Source: Zelopaecilomyces penicillatus (taxonomy: Eukaryota; Ascomycota; Sordariomycetes; Hypocreales; Pseudodiploosporaceae). From it: a stretch of DNA of 64,000 nt. The DNA is taken from the NCBI GenBank assembly GCA_005765155.1, contig VCCP01000002.1, forward strand, positions 2,356,001 to 2,420,000, written 5' to 3'. The position numbers were made by a program, and so were the translations under genes. This document shows positions 26,447 through 41,250 of this stretch, one piece after another. Within the stretch, counting starts at the first letter, position 1; the number at the start of each line of letters is the position of its first letter. The notes under the pieces are model-generated. The model ran no database searches and was not told the origin of the DNA. It saw only the letters and a list, made by a program, of their open reading frames with translations.

Positions 26447-28750
26447 TTATTTATTTTAATTATTAAATATAAAGATAAGGTTTATTATATATAAAAGAAT
26501 AAAAAATAATATAATAATATAAAATAAATATACTAATATAAAAAAAGAATAAAGACTTTTTTTTCTTTTTTTATTTATTAAATTAAAAAAGATTAAATAT
26601 CTTATATAATAGTTTAATTTAATTTTAAAACTAGATTAATAATATTATAAAATTAATAATAATAATATTAATATATCTTTATAAATTAATATTATATAAG
26701 ATAAATAATTATTATTTCTTAAAAAAAATCTTTTTTTTATTAATATATTCTTTTTATATTAATATAATCTTAATATTTTTTTTAATAATATAATATTAAT
26801 TTTTAATAATATAATATTAATTTTTATTTTTATATATAATAAATTTTTATTTTATATTTAAAAATTAATAAAAATTAAGATAATATATATATTACTTTTT
26901 AAATTTAATTAATAAATATTATAAAATTGATTTTAGGATTAAATTAATCTTTATATTATTATTATTTAATATTATAATTAAATTCTTTTAATACTTTATT
27001 AAAAGATATATTATAAAACTTATTTAAATATAAGATTTTATTATTCTTTATTAAATTTAATAAGTTTTTATATTTTAATATATATTTATATAACTTTTAT
27101 TATTTATTTATATAATGTTTATTATATATTTATATAATCTTTTATTTTATTATATATTTTATTATTTATTTAATTAATATTATTTTTATTATATCTTTTT
27201 TTATATAAAATATTATAATCTTATAAAATAAAATTTATTATATAATTATTTTAAAAGAATTTTATTAAAAAATAATATTAATTTTTATTATAATATATAT
27301 ATATATATATTATTATTTAATTAAATAAAATTTATAAAAAATAAAAAATAAGAAATATAATAAAAAAATATAATATTATAATAATTATTAATAAAAAAAA
27401 TTAATTTAATTTTTAATTATTTTTTAATTTAAAAGTATAAGAATTATTTTTAAATAATTTTAGATTTTTAAATAATATTTATATAAAATTATCAAATATT
27501 TTAAATATAATAAAAAAAAGATTTAAAAAAATAAAATCTTTATTTTTTAATTTAATTTAATATTATATATTAAATTATTAAATTATTTTTATTTTTATTT
27601 TAAATCTTATTATAAATAAAGCTATTATTTTATAATAAATATAAATTATTAAATTATAATAAATTTAATCATTAATTCTTAATAAATTAAATTATTATAT
27701 ATAAGACTTATTTATTATAATATTATATTTAATAAAATATAATATATATAGCTATTTTTTTATAAAGAATATTTATAAATTTAATATATTTAAAAAACTT
27801 AAAAGTATAAAGCTTATTATAGCTTTAATTAATCTATTAATAAATATAATCTTAATTATAGAATAATTTATTTTAAATAATTTATTAATTAATTCTTATT
27901 TAATATAATTAAGTTTAATAAGATATATTTAATTTTAATATATTAATTAAAATTCTTAATATTATTTATAAAAGCTATATTATTTTAAAATAAATATATA
28001 AATTATTAAAAACTAAGATTTTATTAAAAGCTTAATAAATTATCTTTTAATTATTTAATAAATAGATTTATTAATAAATTTAAAGAAATATTTTTAAATA
28101 AATCTATTAATAATTTAATAATTTATAGAATTATTATTTAAATATTTTAATAATTAAAATATTAAATCTTTTTAGTTTTTATAAGGTTTTAAGCTTTATA
28201 AAAAATAAATAATTCTTTAAAGATTTTTAATTATATTATAATAATTAAGATAATTTTATTAAATATATTTAAAAACCTTTAAATTATAAAGATTATATTA
28301 AATTTTAATATTAATAAAATATATATTAAAATCCTTATAATTTATTAATAGATATAATAATTAATAAAAATTAAAGCTTTATTTATAATTTTTTTTAATA
28401 TTATAAATTATTAAGAATATTTATAAAGATTATATTTTATAATTAAATATATTTAAAGTTTTATTAATAAATTAAATTTAATATAATTATAGCCTTTTTA
28501 TTTAATTTTATTATAATTAATTTAAATCTTTAAAATAAAAGTTATAAAAGCTTTAAATTTTATAATAAGTATTTTTTTAATAAATATTTTGATTTATTAA
28601 TATAAAATAGATTAAGTTTTATAATAAAATAATTCTTAATAAATAATAATAAATATATTAATTTATAAATTTATAAAAATAATTAAATTTAATATTAAAA
28701 GTTAAAATATATAATTAATTAATAATCTTATTATTTATTATTATTATTTA
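25991..28750. other. AT-rich RIP-degraded DNA, unrecognised
   Basis: Among the most A/T-pure stretches of the window, with no recoverable domain. It contains the (AT)n/(ATT)n microsatellite at 26381-26444. Confidence 0.65.
26381..26444. repeat. Compound microsatellite (AT)14 then (ATT)~12
   Basis: Perfect dinucleotide run to 26408, changing without a gap into a perfect trinucleotide run. Confidence 0.95.
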
Positions 28751-28755
28751 TAAAG
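28751..28755. repeat. Target-site duplication TAAAG, left of element D
   Basis: Repeated at 46055-46059, immediately after the 3' LTR of D. The G makes chance agreement less likely in this A/T background. Confidence 0.8.
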
Positions 28756-29133
28756 TATTATAATTTAATAATTAAGATTATATAATAGGTCTTGGTTATA
28801 TAATTATATAATATTATTAAATATATATTTAAGATTAGGAATTATATAAAATTAAATTATAATTCTAAAAGTAATTTTAAACTTAAGATTATTTTTAAAA
28901 GGGTAATCTAATAAATAGGCTTATAATTCTAAATATAATCTAGTAATAAGGATTATAGCTTAAATTATAATCTATAATATATATATATACTTTTAATTTT
29001 TATTCTTTTAATTTAATCTTAATTAATTATTAATTATATATTAAATATTATTATATTATTTATTATTATTCATTATATTAATACTTAATCTTTAATTATA
29101 ATACTTTATATTTATTATTAATATAATAGATTA
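28756..29133 (+). repeat. 5' LTR of element D, 3'-truncated
   Basis: Matches 45594-45975 of the 3' LTR until AATATAATAGATTA, then switches to internal element sequence. Confidence 0.8.
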
Positions 29134-29168
29134 ATTAATATTAATATAAATTAAAATAAGTAAATATA

Positions 29169-29588
29169 TATAATATTTAATAAATTCTTAAAGGATAAAT
29201 TTAATAAAAAAGATTTATATTAATAGATAAGTTAGGGTATTTTAAGTAATATAATCTATTATATTAATAATAGATATAAAGTATTATGATTAAAGATTAA
29301 AGATTAATATAATAATATAATAAATAATAATAAATAATATAATAATATTAAATATATATTAATAATTAATTAAAACTAAATTAAGAAAATAAAAATTAAG
29401 AGTATATATATATATATTTCTTTATAAGGCTTAATAATACTTTATCTAATACCTTATAATCTATAATTATAAATACTTAGATTAATTAATACTGATCTTT
29501 TTTTGTACCCTTATACCCTAGATATATACCTATCCCTTATATTATCTAATATAATCTATTTCTATAACTATACTATTAGATTATAATA
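29169..29588 (-). repeat. 3' LTR of element C
   Basis: About 420 bp, partner of 39154-39567. A purine tract on the minus strand (AAAAGGAAGATA) lies just inside. Confidence 0.88.
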
Positions 29589-32151
29589 TAATATCTTCCT
29601 TTTAATAGTTTTATCTTTAAGGCTTATAATTCCTTATATAAAGAAAAAAAAATTTATATTTATAAATATAATCCTTTTTAATTCCTTATTTATTTTCTTT
29701 TTAATAAAATATTAGATTATATTTTTAAATTTAAAAATATATTTAAGAAGATAATTAATTATAAAGCCTTTATAAACTTTATTAAATAGTTTAGTTTTAA
29801 GATATTCTTTTATTTTATTTATTATTTTATTAATTATATTTATTTAATAATTAAGGGAAAAAGTTATTATATTATTTATATAAGATAAGAATATATAAAT
29901 TATAATATAAATAAGGTAGATTTTATTTTATATATATTTTCTTTTAATAAAATAAAGTTTTTTATATTTTTAATCTTTATCTAATTAATTAAATAATTTA
30001 AGAAAAGGATTATTTAGTTTATTAATATAAAAAAGCTAAGAAGGCTTTAAAAAAAGTAATATTATATTTATATAAATAGGAATAATAACTTTATAAGAAG
30101 GTTATAGAAATAATAGCTTAAGATATTAAGATATTAAATAAGCTAGAGGCTATTTATATAGAATCCTTAAAGCTAATAAAGGATATTTATTTTATAGATA
30201 TAATTAATATTATAGATTAAAATATTATATTTTAAAGAATAGATGTTTCTTTTAATAAATTAAAAGAAATTATTATAGAAGTGATTAATAGTGGTTTAAA
30301 TAATTAAGAGGTTTTTATAAGTTCTTTTTAAGCCTAAACCCTTTTTATTTAATTAGATATTTTTTTTTATTATTATTTAGCCTATAATTTATAATTTTTT
30401 TAAGTTCTTATTATTCTTTTATTATATATATTATAATATCTATATATTCTTTTATATTTTCTAATATTTATTTTAATAAGGAAATATAAAATATAGAATA
30501 AAATTATATACTTTTTAATAATAATAGTTTATAATTAATATTAGAAATAATTTTTTTAATCTTAAATAATTTAAGTTTTTTAAAATTTAATTTATTATTT
30601 AATTATATTATAATAATATTTAAAATAGGTTTATTTAATATATAGTATAAAAGGTATATTAAATCTCTCTTTTTAAAGATTAATCTTTTTAATCTTTATT
30701 AATTTATATAATATTTTATTTTATTATAGATAATTTATAATTATATATAAAGTTCTTTATATAATTATTATTTTTATATAGTATTAAATATAGCTTTTTC
30801 TAATTTTAATCTTTTTTAATATAATAAATAAAATACTTTTAATATAAATCTATAATTAATATATATTAATATAAGTTATATTAATTTAGAACTAGATATA
30901 TTATAGATTAATTATATAATTAATAGATATTTTATTTAATTATTTTAATAATAATTAATATAAGTATATAAGTATTCTTTAATAATTTAATTAATTTATT
31001 TTATTTATTTATTTATAAATAATAGATAATATTAAGTTTATATTTAATCTTTAGATATCTTATTAATCTTTATTAAAATTTAAAGATAAAGATTATTTTT
31101 TTATTAAAGATAATTTTTTTTAATAAGCTATATAAGCTTATTATTATTTTATTAAAGCTATAGATAAGATTCTTTATTAAGGTTATTTTAAGATAAAGTA
31201 TAAAGTATAAGGATTTTATTAATCTTTTTATAATTATTTATATTAAATTATAGATTATTCTTATAAAGGGTTTTATTAATAAAGATAATTAAATAATAAA
31301 GTTAAATAATATTAATTTTTATAATTATATAAATATTAATAATAATTATAATTCTTTATATAGTTTATATCTTATTAGCTTAATTTATTTATAAATAATA
31401 TAATTTTTTATAATTTTTTAAATTATTTATTATAATTCTTTAAATCTATAATATCTTTATATTTATTTTATAATCTTTATAATTCTTTAATAATTATAAA
31501 TAAAGGATTTATATAATTCTTATATAATAGTTTTTTAAAGTTCTTTAAGTATTTAAAGTTTCTTATTATATTTATAATATCTATTATTTTATTTTATATT
31601 TTTAGGTATATTTATTATATTTTTTAAGAAATATATTTTTTTAATTTATTTTAAGATAGAATTAATTAATATAATTTAATATATAATATTTAGTTTTATT
31701 TATAATATACCTAAATTAATTATTTAAAAGATTTATCCTTTATAATAAAGTCTTTTATTATTATAATTATTTTAATAATTTAAAGTATTTATTTTATTAT
31801 TTTTAAATTATTTATAATAAATAATTTTATAATTATAATCTATAAAAGTTTTTATATAATAGATTTCTTATATATTTAGCTTTTATTTAATAATAAAATA
31901 AAAGATATTTTTATAATTAATAAAAATCTTTATTTAATAATTATCTTTTTATAAATAATATAAGAATTTATTAAAAGCTTTAATAATAATTATAATTTCT
32001 TTATTATAAATTAAATAATTAGGTTTTATTTTATAAAGTTTTTTAAAATAAAAGATAATAGATTATAATCTATCTTTATTATCTTATTATTTAATTTATA
32101 TTTTAATAATATAATTTAAAATATTAGTTTTAAGTTTTATAGGTTTATTTA

Positions 32152-32213
32152 GATAAGTATTACTGTTTATACTATAAAAAAATTACTATTTAAACTATAT
32201 AGCCTATATATTA
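32152..32213 (+). repeat. Left terminal inverted repeat of the TIR transposon
   Basis: Pairs with 34820-34881. All differences are C/T or G/A. Confidence 0.85.
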
Positions 32214-34819
32214 TATAGCCACCCCCCTCTTAACCAATTTTACTATACCCTTATATATAATTATAATATATTATAATAGAATTTTTAATATATTATTAAG
32301 ATAATGATTTATTTCCTTAATATAATTAATTAATTAATATACTTAAAGGTAGCTAATTTATTTAAAACCAAGATCTTTATAGAAATATTATACTTTAGAT
32401 TATATACTAGCCTGTATACTATCTTTTAGGCTGCCTGCCTCTAGCCCTTTTAATATAAAGGCTGATATTACCTCTTATCCTATAATTAATTGCCTTTACT
32501 TATTAATTATATAATTATCTAATTAATCTATTAATAAGGATTAATTAAAAATATCCTTAATTTTAAATTATAAGAGAATATAATAAATATTAATATTTAA
32601 TTATCTTATAGCTAGCTATATTATATAAGATAAGCTATTATACCTATACCTATATTATATTAATATTAATATTACTTTAATAGCTTTAATTTCTTCTTTA
32701 TTTTATATATCTAGCTTAAAGGATATAGATAGTTTCTTATTTATAGTAAGGTATAGCTAATTATAAAGGTTTTTAATAATATTAAAGTTATAGATTTAAA
32801 GGAAGGGCTCTTTTAAATCCTAGGTATTAAATTAACCAAAATCAATATAATAAATAAGGCTCTTTCTATTAATAGCTTTTCTAACTATTAATAAGAATAA
32901 ATATCCTTCTTATAAAGTAGTTCTATAATATCTAGCCTTTATAGAATTAGATAGGAATAAAAAAGCCTATATTATTATATAAAACAGCTATTATAAGATT
33001 TAAATAATATAGATTTATAAATTAATAATAGGATTATAATTAAAATAAGCTAATATTATTTATTAATTAAATTAATTATTATATATATAATTATAATTAT
33101 TATATTATTAAATTAAGCTTAATTAAGGAATTAAAGTTATTAATATATATATATATTATAGTTATCTTTTTAATATAAATATATTCTTTTTATTATATTA
33201 TTTATTATAATAAATTAAAAAAAAAAAGATCTATATATTTATTAATTAAATAGGATTATAAATCTTTATATACTATTTTTATTAAATTATTAATTTATTA
33301 ATTAAAGTTATAATAATTATTAAGATAATACTTAACCTATTATCTATATTAAGGTATATATTCCTTTAGGATATAGCTTAAGATATAATTTTAATAGATA
33401 TAGTATATAGCCCTTATCTTTTATTATATCTTAAAGAAATCAGCTTCTTATAATATATAAATAATAGCCTATCAGGCTTTAAATATTACTTTATAGCTAT
33501 AATTATTAAAGCTAGAGCTTATAAAAATACCCTTCTTAATAGCTTATTATTCTGCCTTATATATAGTAATATTATTATTAATTTTATTAATTTTAGTATT
33601 AATAGAATTATTAAAAATAATAGGGCTATTAAGCTCTCTTTAATAGGATCAGATTTTCGATTTTATATTAATATTTATATAATAAATATAAAGCTATTAT
33701 TATAAATCAGAGAATATAATATTAAAAGACCTTTTTAAAGCTATCTCCTTATCTATAATAATAATATATAAAGTATTAATATTAAGCTAATAATAAAAGT
33801 TATTAAATTACTTATAAAGCTATTAAAAACTGATCTCTTTTTCTATATTAATTAAGCTAAATATAAAATTTATAAGGGATTTTTAATTAATAATATTAAT
33901 AATCTAAAAAAGATAGAATTTAAAATAATTAATCTTATATATATTATCTATACTAAGAACCTTAAGAAAATACTTTTATATTATCTTATATTAAGGAAAA
34001 GTCTATATAATAGTTTTAAGCTTATTTTTATAATTAAGCTTAATATAATACTATAGATTAATAGCTTATAAAGTATTTAAAAAGGCTTATATTATTATAA
34101 AGCTATTAAGCTTTTTTATATATAGCTTATATTAATTATTATAAATATTTTTTTATATAAAAAAGATATTTTTATAGGGCTTATTAATTTTATAATACTA
34201 TCTATTTTATAGATAATAAAACTATACTATTAAATAAGAATTTCCTTTATTTCTTATTATTTTTCTATATAATAATAAAAAATAAGATATATAAAAGAAA
34301 AAAGTAATAATAGATAATTATATTAATACTAAATAACTTAGAAAGTCTATTTCTAGTTTGATTTTATTATTATTAAAGCTATAATTTTAAATAGATAATT
34401 TATTTATTTAATAAAAGCCTATTAAAGATTAAAGCTTATAGAAGCCCTTATATTAAATTAATTATATAGAAGTATATAATTTAAAGGGATTTTTTTAATA
34501 TTATTATTAAAGAGATATAAATTAAAAGATTATTATTTAATAAGGGCTATACTATTATTATAATAAAATGTCTATAGGAAATTAAAGAGCTCTATAAAAG
34601 ATATATATAGTATTAAGGGTTATTTTAATAATAAAAATAAGATAGCTATATTACTTATTAAAGCAAAGTTATAATATTATAAGCTAAAGTATAAAGGTTA
34701 TTATAATAAGGCTATTATAGCCTGTATATAATTTTATAATAGCCTTTAAAGTACTAGTATTATATAACTAATTTTAGATATATAGGTATAGGTTAAAGAG
34801 GTATATATAAAATTTTAGA

Positions 34820-34881
34820 TAGTGTATAGACTATATAATCTAAATAGTAATTTTTTTATAATATAAATAATAATACTTATT
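34820..34881 (-). repeat. Right terminal inverted repeat of the TIR transposon
   Basis: Inverted partner of 32152-32213, followed by the second TA and then by element C sequence. Confidence 0.85.
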
Positions 34882-36749
34882 TAAATTATATATTATTAAT
34901 ATAGATTCTTTATATATTTATTTTTTAAAGTCTTTAAATATAATATTTATATTAGATTTTTATAGAAATATATAATCCTTTTTAATATATTTAATAAATA
35001 ATATAGCTATTTTATTATAATTATAAATAAACTTTTAATAATAATTAATAAAGCTTAAAAACTTCTATATATTTATTATATTTTATAATATTAATTAATT
35101 ATATATTATAATAACTTTTATTAATTTTCTTTAATTTTCTTTAATAAAAAAATATATTTTTAAAAAATAATTATTTATTTATAAAATTTATATTTTTTTA
35201 ATTTAATAAAAAGATTATTATCTTAAAATAATTATAATATCTTATAAATATATTCTTTATATTTTTTTAATATTTAAAAAAAGATTAAAATATTATTTAA
35301 ATAGATTATTATAAAGATATTTAAATATTCTTAAGGAATATTATTAATTATATATTAAAATATTATAAGGATATTAATTAAATTAAAAGATATTATTAAG
35401 TATTTAAAGAATTTAATTTTAATTTTAAAAATAATTTATTTATTATCTTTTTTTATTTAAATTAAATTATAAGCTTTTTTAAGATTTAAGATAATAAATT
35501 AATTTATTTTATATAATTTATTATATAGTTTATTAATTAATAATAAAAGTATTTAATACTTAATTATAATTATATTTAATAACTAATAATTTATAATTAA
35601 TTATAATTTTTTTTTTTTAAATATAAATATAATAAGATATTTTATTATAAATATAAATAATTAAATATATTCTTTTTTAAATATTTTATTAAGGTATTTT
35701 TATAATATTTTAAATTCTTTATAAAATAGTTTAATATATTTATAAAATTCTTTTAATATAAATATAAATTATGTTTTTATATTTAAAGATAATTTATTCT
35801 TAAAATATTTTTATAGTTATTTTATTATTATTTTAAAGATAATAATTATCTATTAAATTTAATATTATTAGTTATTATATTATTTCTTAATATAATTTCC
35901 TAATAAAAAATCCTTTTTTATAATTATAAAATATTTTTTTTTATTTTCTTTATTTTTATTAAATCTTTATAATCTTTTAAAAATAATATAATATTATTTT
36001 ATTATATCTAGCTTATTTTTTAATTAATTTATAGATTATTATTAAATAATTAAAGATAATTTAATATAAGTTTATATTTTTTAATATTTATTATATTAAA
36101 TATAATACTATCTTAATATCCTTAAATTTTAAATTAAAGATAATTAATTTCTTTATTAATATATTCTTTATTATAGATAAAGGTATTCTTTTTAAGATTA
36201 TATAAAAGATATAATTCTTTCTTATTTTATTATAATAATTATATATAATTTATATTTTTAATAAAATATAATTATTTATTATTTTATTATTTATTAAAAT
36301 ATAAAAATAATATCTTATAATCTATATCTTTATTATTAATTTAAGTTTATTTATATTTATAATATAAAGGGTTTTCTTTATAAAAAGGTTATATTATAAT
36401 CCTTATATAAATAATTTTATTTATCTTTTAAATATTTAAGATTATATTTAATTTTATAATCTATTATATTTAATTTTATTTAATTTAATAATAATTTTAT
36501 AATATAGATTTTAATCTTTTTAATTTCCTTTATAGATTTAAAAGTTAACTTTTTATTAATAGAATTTCTTTATTTTTATATATATAGAATAGTTTTCTTT
36601 ATAATATTATTTATAGATTATATTAATATAATTTATTATATATTCTATATAATATAATAATCTTTTATATATATTATTATTTAATATATAGATTTTATAT
36701 TATTATATTAATTTCTATTATTAATATATATTATAATTAAGAAATTTAT

Positions 36750-39153
36750 AATTATTTATATCTTTGTTTTTATAATTAATAATTAATAATCTATTATAAT
36801 TTAAATAAAGGTTTTTCTTTTATAGATTTTATAATAAATAGATTTGTAATCCTTATTTTTAGCTTTTTATTAATATCTTTTTAATATTTTAAGATATAAT
36901 TTAAATATTATAATTTTAAAAAATATAGAGTATTTAATTTATATTTAATTAATAAATTAGCCTTTTATATAAATTATTTTATAAAATTTTATACTTTTAT
37001 ATATTATAAAAAGAATATATTTTTTATTTTATTCTTTTAATATTTAAAATAAAAGAAATTAATATATAATAATTATTTAAATATATTATATATAGGATAT
37101 TTAAAATCTGGAAATATATAATTATTTTTATATTTATTATAATCTATTTTTATTATTAAGGCTTTTTTAAAATACTTTTTAAGGATAAGAATTTTTAATT
37201 CTTTTATTTTTATTTATCCTTAAATATATTTAATAATTATAATTTAAGTATTAATTTAATTTAAATTATATAATATTTATATAATTTTAATTATAGCTTT
37301 TTTTAGATATTTATATATAATATTTTTAAATAATAAATATAATATTATATAATATTATATTATTTTAAAAGGTTTATTATCCTTAGATTTTAATAAATTA
37401 AAATTTAAATATTTATTAATAATTTCTTTAATTAATATATTTTTATTATTTATTTTAAGGATTATTTATTTATTAAGGATTTCTTTAACTTTTTTTTTAT
37501 TAATATTTATATTTAATTATTAGTTTTATTATATAATATTAGATTAAATTAATATAGTTTATAATACTTATAATTATTAAGGTATAGGGTATTTATAGTT
37601 TTTAGGTTATCCTTATTCTTATTCTTTTTATTTTATTATAGCTAGAGTTTATTTATTTTTAGTTATAATATATATACTTTATTATATATTTAATATTAGC
37701 TTTTAAGGTTTCTTATCTTTTTCAGATTATTTATAATATTATAAGATATATCTATATTTATTATAATTATAATATTAGATTTTTAATATATCTTTTTATT
37801 AAATAATATTAAGATTTATATAAATTAATAAAGAGTTTTATTATCTTTATATATAATTAGCCTTATATTATTATTATTATTATTAAGATTAGAATTTATA
37901 ATAAATTAATTTTTAATTTGTTTTTTTATATTTTCTTTCTTAATATTTAATATATTAATAATTATTAATAATAATTATTATTATAATATATTTAATAAAA
38001 ATAATAGAATATCTTTTTTTATAAATCTTATCCTTAATTTTAATCTTTAATTTATAATATATAATTTTTATTTAAGTTTATTTATTTCTTTTAAATAATC
38101 TTAAATATATTTAAATAAGCTTAATAATATAATCTATAATAAATCCTATTTAATATAGATTTTATAATTATTATTTTATTTATAATTATTATTTTATTTA
38201 TAATTATTATTTTATTTATAATTATTATTTTATTTATAATTATTATTTTATTTATAATTATTATTTTATTTATAATTATTATTTTATTTATAATTATTAT
38301 TTTATTTATAATTATTATTTTATTTATAATTATTATTTTATTTATAATTATTATTTTATTTATAATTATTATTTTATTTATAATTATTATTTTATTTATA
38401 ATTATTATTTTATTTATAATTATTATTTTATTTATAATTATTTATTAATTAATTTAAAGATATTTATAGATTATTCTTTAAATCTTTTATAATTATTAAA
38501 AATAGAATTTAATATATATATATATAGATTTCTTTTTAAGAAGTTATTAATATAATCTTATAGAGTTAATTTAAATCAAATAAATATAATCCTTATTAAG
38601 AGTCTTATAATATATATTATATTTTAATTAATTCTATTTTAAATTAAATTAAATAATATGAATAAAAAGTATAGAGTTAGATAAGGAATAATTAGAGTTT
38701 ATTTAAGTTTTTATTAAATATTTTAGATTATCTTAATTTAAGTATCTTTTTAAGGTCTTTTTTTATTTTTATTTATATATTTATTTATTTTAATCTATAT
38801 TAATATTAATTAATATATTATATAAGGGTTTTTATAAATTATTTAATTTATTTTATTAATTTATTAATCTTTATTTTTATTAAATTATTAAATAATATTA
38901 TATTATTTATATATTATTATTATTAAGCTTTAAATTATCTTTTTAAGGTTTTTATTTAATCTTTTAATTTAATAATATCCTTATTCTTTTTTTTATTCTT
39001 ATTATTATTATTTATTAATTAAAAGGTAATTAATAACTATTAGATTTTAATATTATTTAATAAAAATAAGGGATTAAAAAGCTATAATAATAAACTAATT
39101 AATAAATATTATTTAAGGTTTTATAATAATTTATTAAATAAGAATTATTAATA
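36750..39153 (-). pseudogene. Degraded gag and leader of element C
   Basis: Lies between pol and the 5' LTR of C on the minus strand and matches D from about 39590 onward in inverted orientation. The 18-bp array 38161-38442 is expanded inside it. Gag is assigned by position and family colinearity; no conserved motif survives clearly. Confidence 0.5.
38161..38442. repeat. 18-bp tandem array, about 15.7 copies, inside element C
   Basis: The unit TTTATAATTATTATTTTA repeats without visible variants. The matching place in D (about 39896-39935) holds only one or two units, so the array expanded within C. Confidence 0.95.
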
Positions 39154-39567
39154 TATAATATTTAATAAATTCTTAAGGGATAAATCTAATAAAAAGGGTT
39201 TATATTAATAAATAAATTAAAGTATTTAAAGTAATATAATCTATTATATTAATAATAAATATAAAGTATTATAATTAAGGATTAAGTATTAATATAATAA
39301 ATAATAATAAATAATATAATAATATTAAATATATATTAATAATTAATTAAAATTAAATTAAAAAAATACAAATTAAGAGTATATATATATATATATTCGT
39401 TTATAAGGCTTAATAATACTTTATATAATACCTTATAATCTATAATTATAAATACTTAAATTAATTAATATTAATCTCTTCTTATACTCTTATATTTTAG
39501 GTATATATCTATCTCTTATATTATTTAATATAGCCTATTCCTATAACTATATTATTAGATTATAATA
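39154..39567 (-). repeat. 5' LTR of element C
   Basis: Partner of 29169-29588, followed by ATATA at 39568-39572 and then by resumed element D. Confidence 0.88.
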
Positions 39568-39572
39568 ATATA

Positions 39573-41250
39573 TAAATTAAAATAAGAAAAGATTTTAAAA
39601 AGATATTTTAATTAAAATAATCTCAAATATTTAATAAAAACTTTAATAAACTTTAACTATTCCTTATATAATTTTATATATTTTATTTATATTATTTAAT
39701 TTAATTTTAAATAGAATTAATTAAAATATAATATATTATAGAATTTTTATTAGAAATTATATTTATTTAATTTAAATTAATTCTATAAGATTATATTAAT
39801 AATTTTAAAGATAAAATATCCTTATATAAAACTAATTTAATCTTTAATAATTATAAAGAATTTAAAGAATAATTTAAAAAAATCTTTAAATTAATTAATA
39901 AATAATTATAAATAGAATAATAATTATAGAATTTATATTAAATAAAATCTATTATAGATTATATTATTAAGCTTATTTTAAAATATTTAAAATTATTGAA
40001 AAAAGATAAATAAACTTAAATAATAATTATATATTATAAATTAAAAATTAAAATTAAAAATAAGATTTATAAAAACATATCTTAATATCTTAATTAAATA
40101 TCTTATAATAATTATTAATATATTAAATATTTTAAAAAAAATATAAAGATAAAAATTAAAAATATATTTATTATAGATTCTAATTTTAATAATAATAATA
40201 TAAGGCTAATTATAAATAAAGATAATAAGATTTATTATTAATTTATATAAACCTTAATATTATATAATAATAAAATATATTTAAAATTAAATATTATAAT
40301 TATAATAAAATAGAATACTTTATTAAAGATTATTAATAATTTAAATAAGAAAAAAAGATTAAAAACTAATCCTTAATATATAATAAAATATATATATTAT
40401 AGCTAAAAATAAATAAACTTTAATAATAATAAGAAAAAAGAATAAGAATAAAAATAATCTAGAAATTATAAATATCTTATACCTTAATAATTATTAATAT
40501 TATAAACTATATTAACCTAATCTAATATTATATAATAAAACTAATAATTAAATATAAATATTAATAAAAAAAGGAATTTAAAGAAATTCCTAATAAATAA
40601 ATAATCCTTATAATAAATAATAAACATATATTAATTAAAAAAGCTATTAATAAAGATTTAGATTTAAGTTTATTAAAATCTAAGAATAATAAACTCTTTA
40701 AATTAATATAGTATTATATAATATTATATCTATTATCTAAAAGTATTATATATAAATATCTTAAAAAAGCTATAATTAAAATTATATAGGTATTATATTA
40801 TTTAAATTAAATTAATATTTATATTATAATTAATAAATATATTTAAAAATAAAATAATAAAAAAAGAATTAAGAATTTTTATTTCTAAAGTTTAATTAAA
40901 AAAGGCTTTAATAATAAAAATAGATTATAATAAATATAAAAATAATTATATATTTCCAGATTTTAAATATCCTATATATAATATATTTAAATAATTATTA
41001 TATATTAATTTCTTTTATTTTAAATATTAAAAGAATAAAATAAAAAATATATTCTTTTTATAATATATAAAAGTATAAAATTTTATAAAATAATTTATAT
41101 AAAAGGCTAATTTATTAATTAAATATAAATTAAATACTCTATATTTTTTAAAATTATAATATTTAAATTATATCTTAAAATATTAAAAAGATATTAATAA
41201 AAAGCTAAAAATAAGGATTACAAATCTATTTATTATAAAATCTATAAAAG
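39573..41250 (+). pseudogene. Degraded gag of element D
   Basis: Resumed D sequence after the C insertion, inverted match to C 37000-38760. A zinc-knuckle-like remnant (KYIYYS then INFNNNKKK at about 40385-40440), with cysteines apparently turned to tyrosine by TGT-to-TAT changes, suggests the end of gag. Weak but consistent with position. Confidence 0.5.

Larger units (their letters stand above)
32152..34881. mobile_element. 2730-bp DNA transposon with ~62-bp terminal inverted repeats and TA duplication
   Basis: The left end (GATAAGTATTACTGTTTATA) and the reverse complement of the right end (AATAAGTATTATTATTTATA) match for about 62 bp with nine transitions and no transversion. TA lies on both sides (32150-32151, 34882-34883). 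Excision restores GGTTTATTTAAATTATATA, and the uninterrupted relative D has the same 19-mer with one G (reverse complement of 43176-43194). A TA duplication points to the Tc1/mariner/pogo group, but I could not recognise a transposase. The interior is stop-rich though less A/T-pure than the surroundings. Coding strand is unknown. Confidence 0.85.
30650..36750 (-). pseudogene. Degraded gypsy pol of element C, split by a TIR transposon
   Basis: Aligns by eye with pol of A along its length: integrase around 30900-31350, the YxDD box (now YLNNILIF) near 35280-35310, and upstream protease-like sequence to about 36750. The RNase H part is interrupted by 32152-34881. A deletion of about 104 bp relative to A lies at about 35715. 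TAA stops are dense and no product is possible. Confidence 0.75.
29169..39567 (-). mobile_element. Element C: Ty3/gypsy element nested in D
   Basis: Minus-strand element with LTRs at 29169-29588 and 39154-39567 and the 5-bp duplication ATATA at 29164-29168 and 39568-39572. Removing C restores GTAAATATATAAATT in D, which matches the same internal stretch within C itself, so the insertion point is well supported. C carries a 2.7-kb TIR transposon (32152-34881) and an 18-bp array (38161-38442). Its LTRs share the R/U5 side with A and D but have a different U3 half. RIP is heavy. Confidence 0.9.

Noticed and set aside
38161..38442. CRISPR-like regular array
   Set aside because: Units are contiguous with no unique spacers; it is a minisatellite. 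The same holds for 553-928 and 21371-21829.
29144..39586. Identical 17-bp sequence (ATATAAATTAAAATAAG) on both sides of element C, read as a long target duplication
   Set aside because: Comparison with the matching stretch of C shows D naturally contains two similar A/T motifs here. The real duplication is the 5-bp ATATA.
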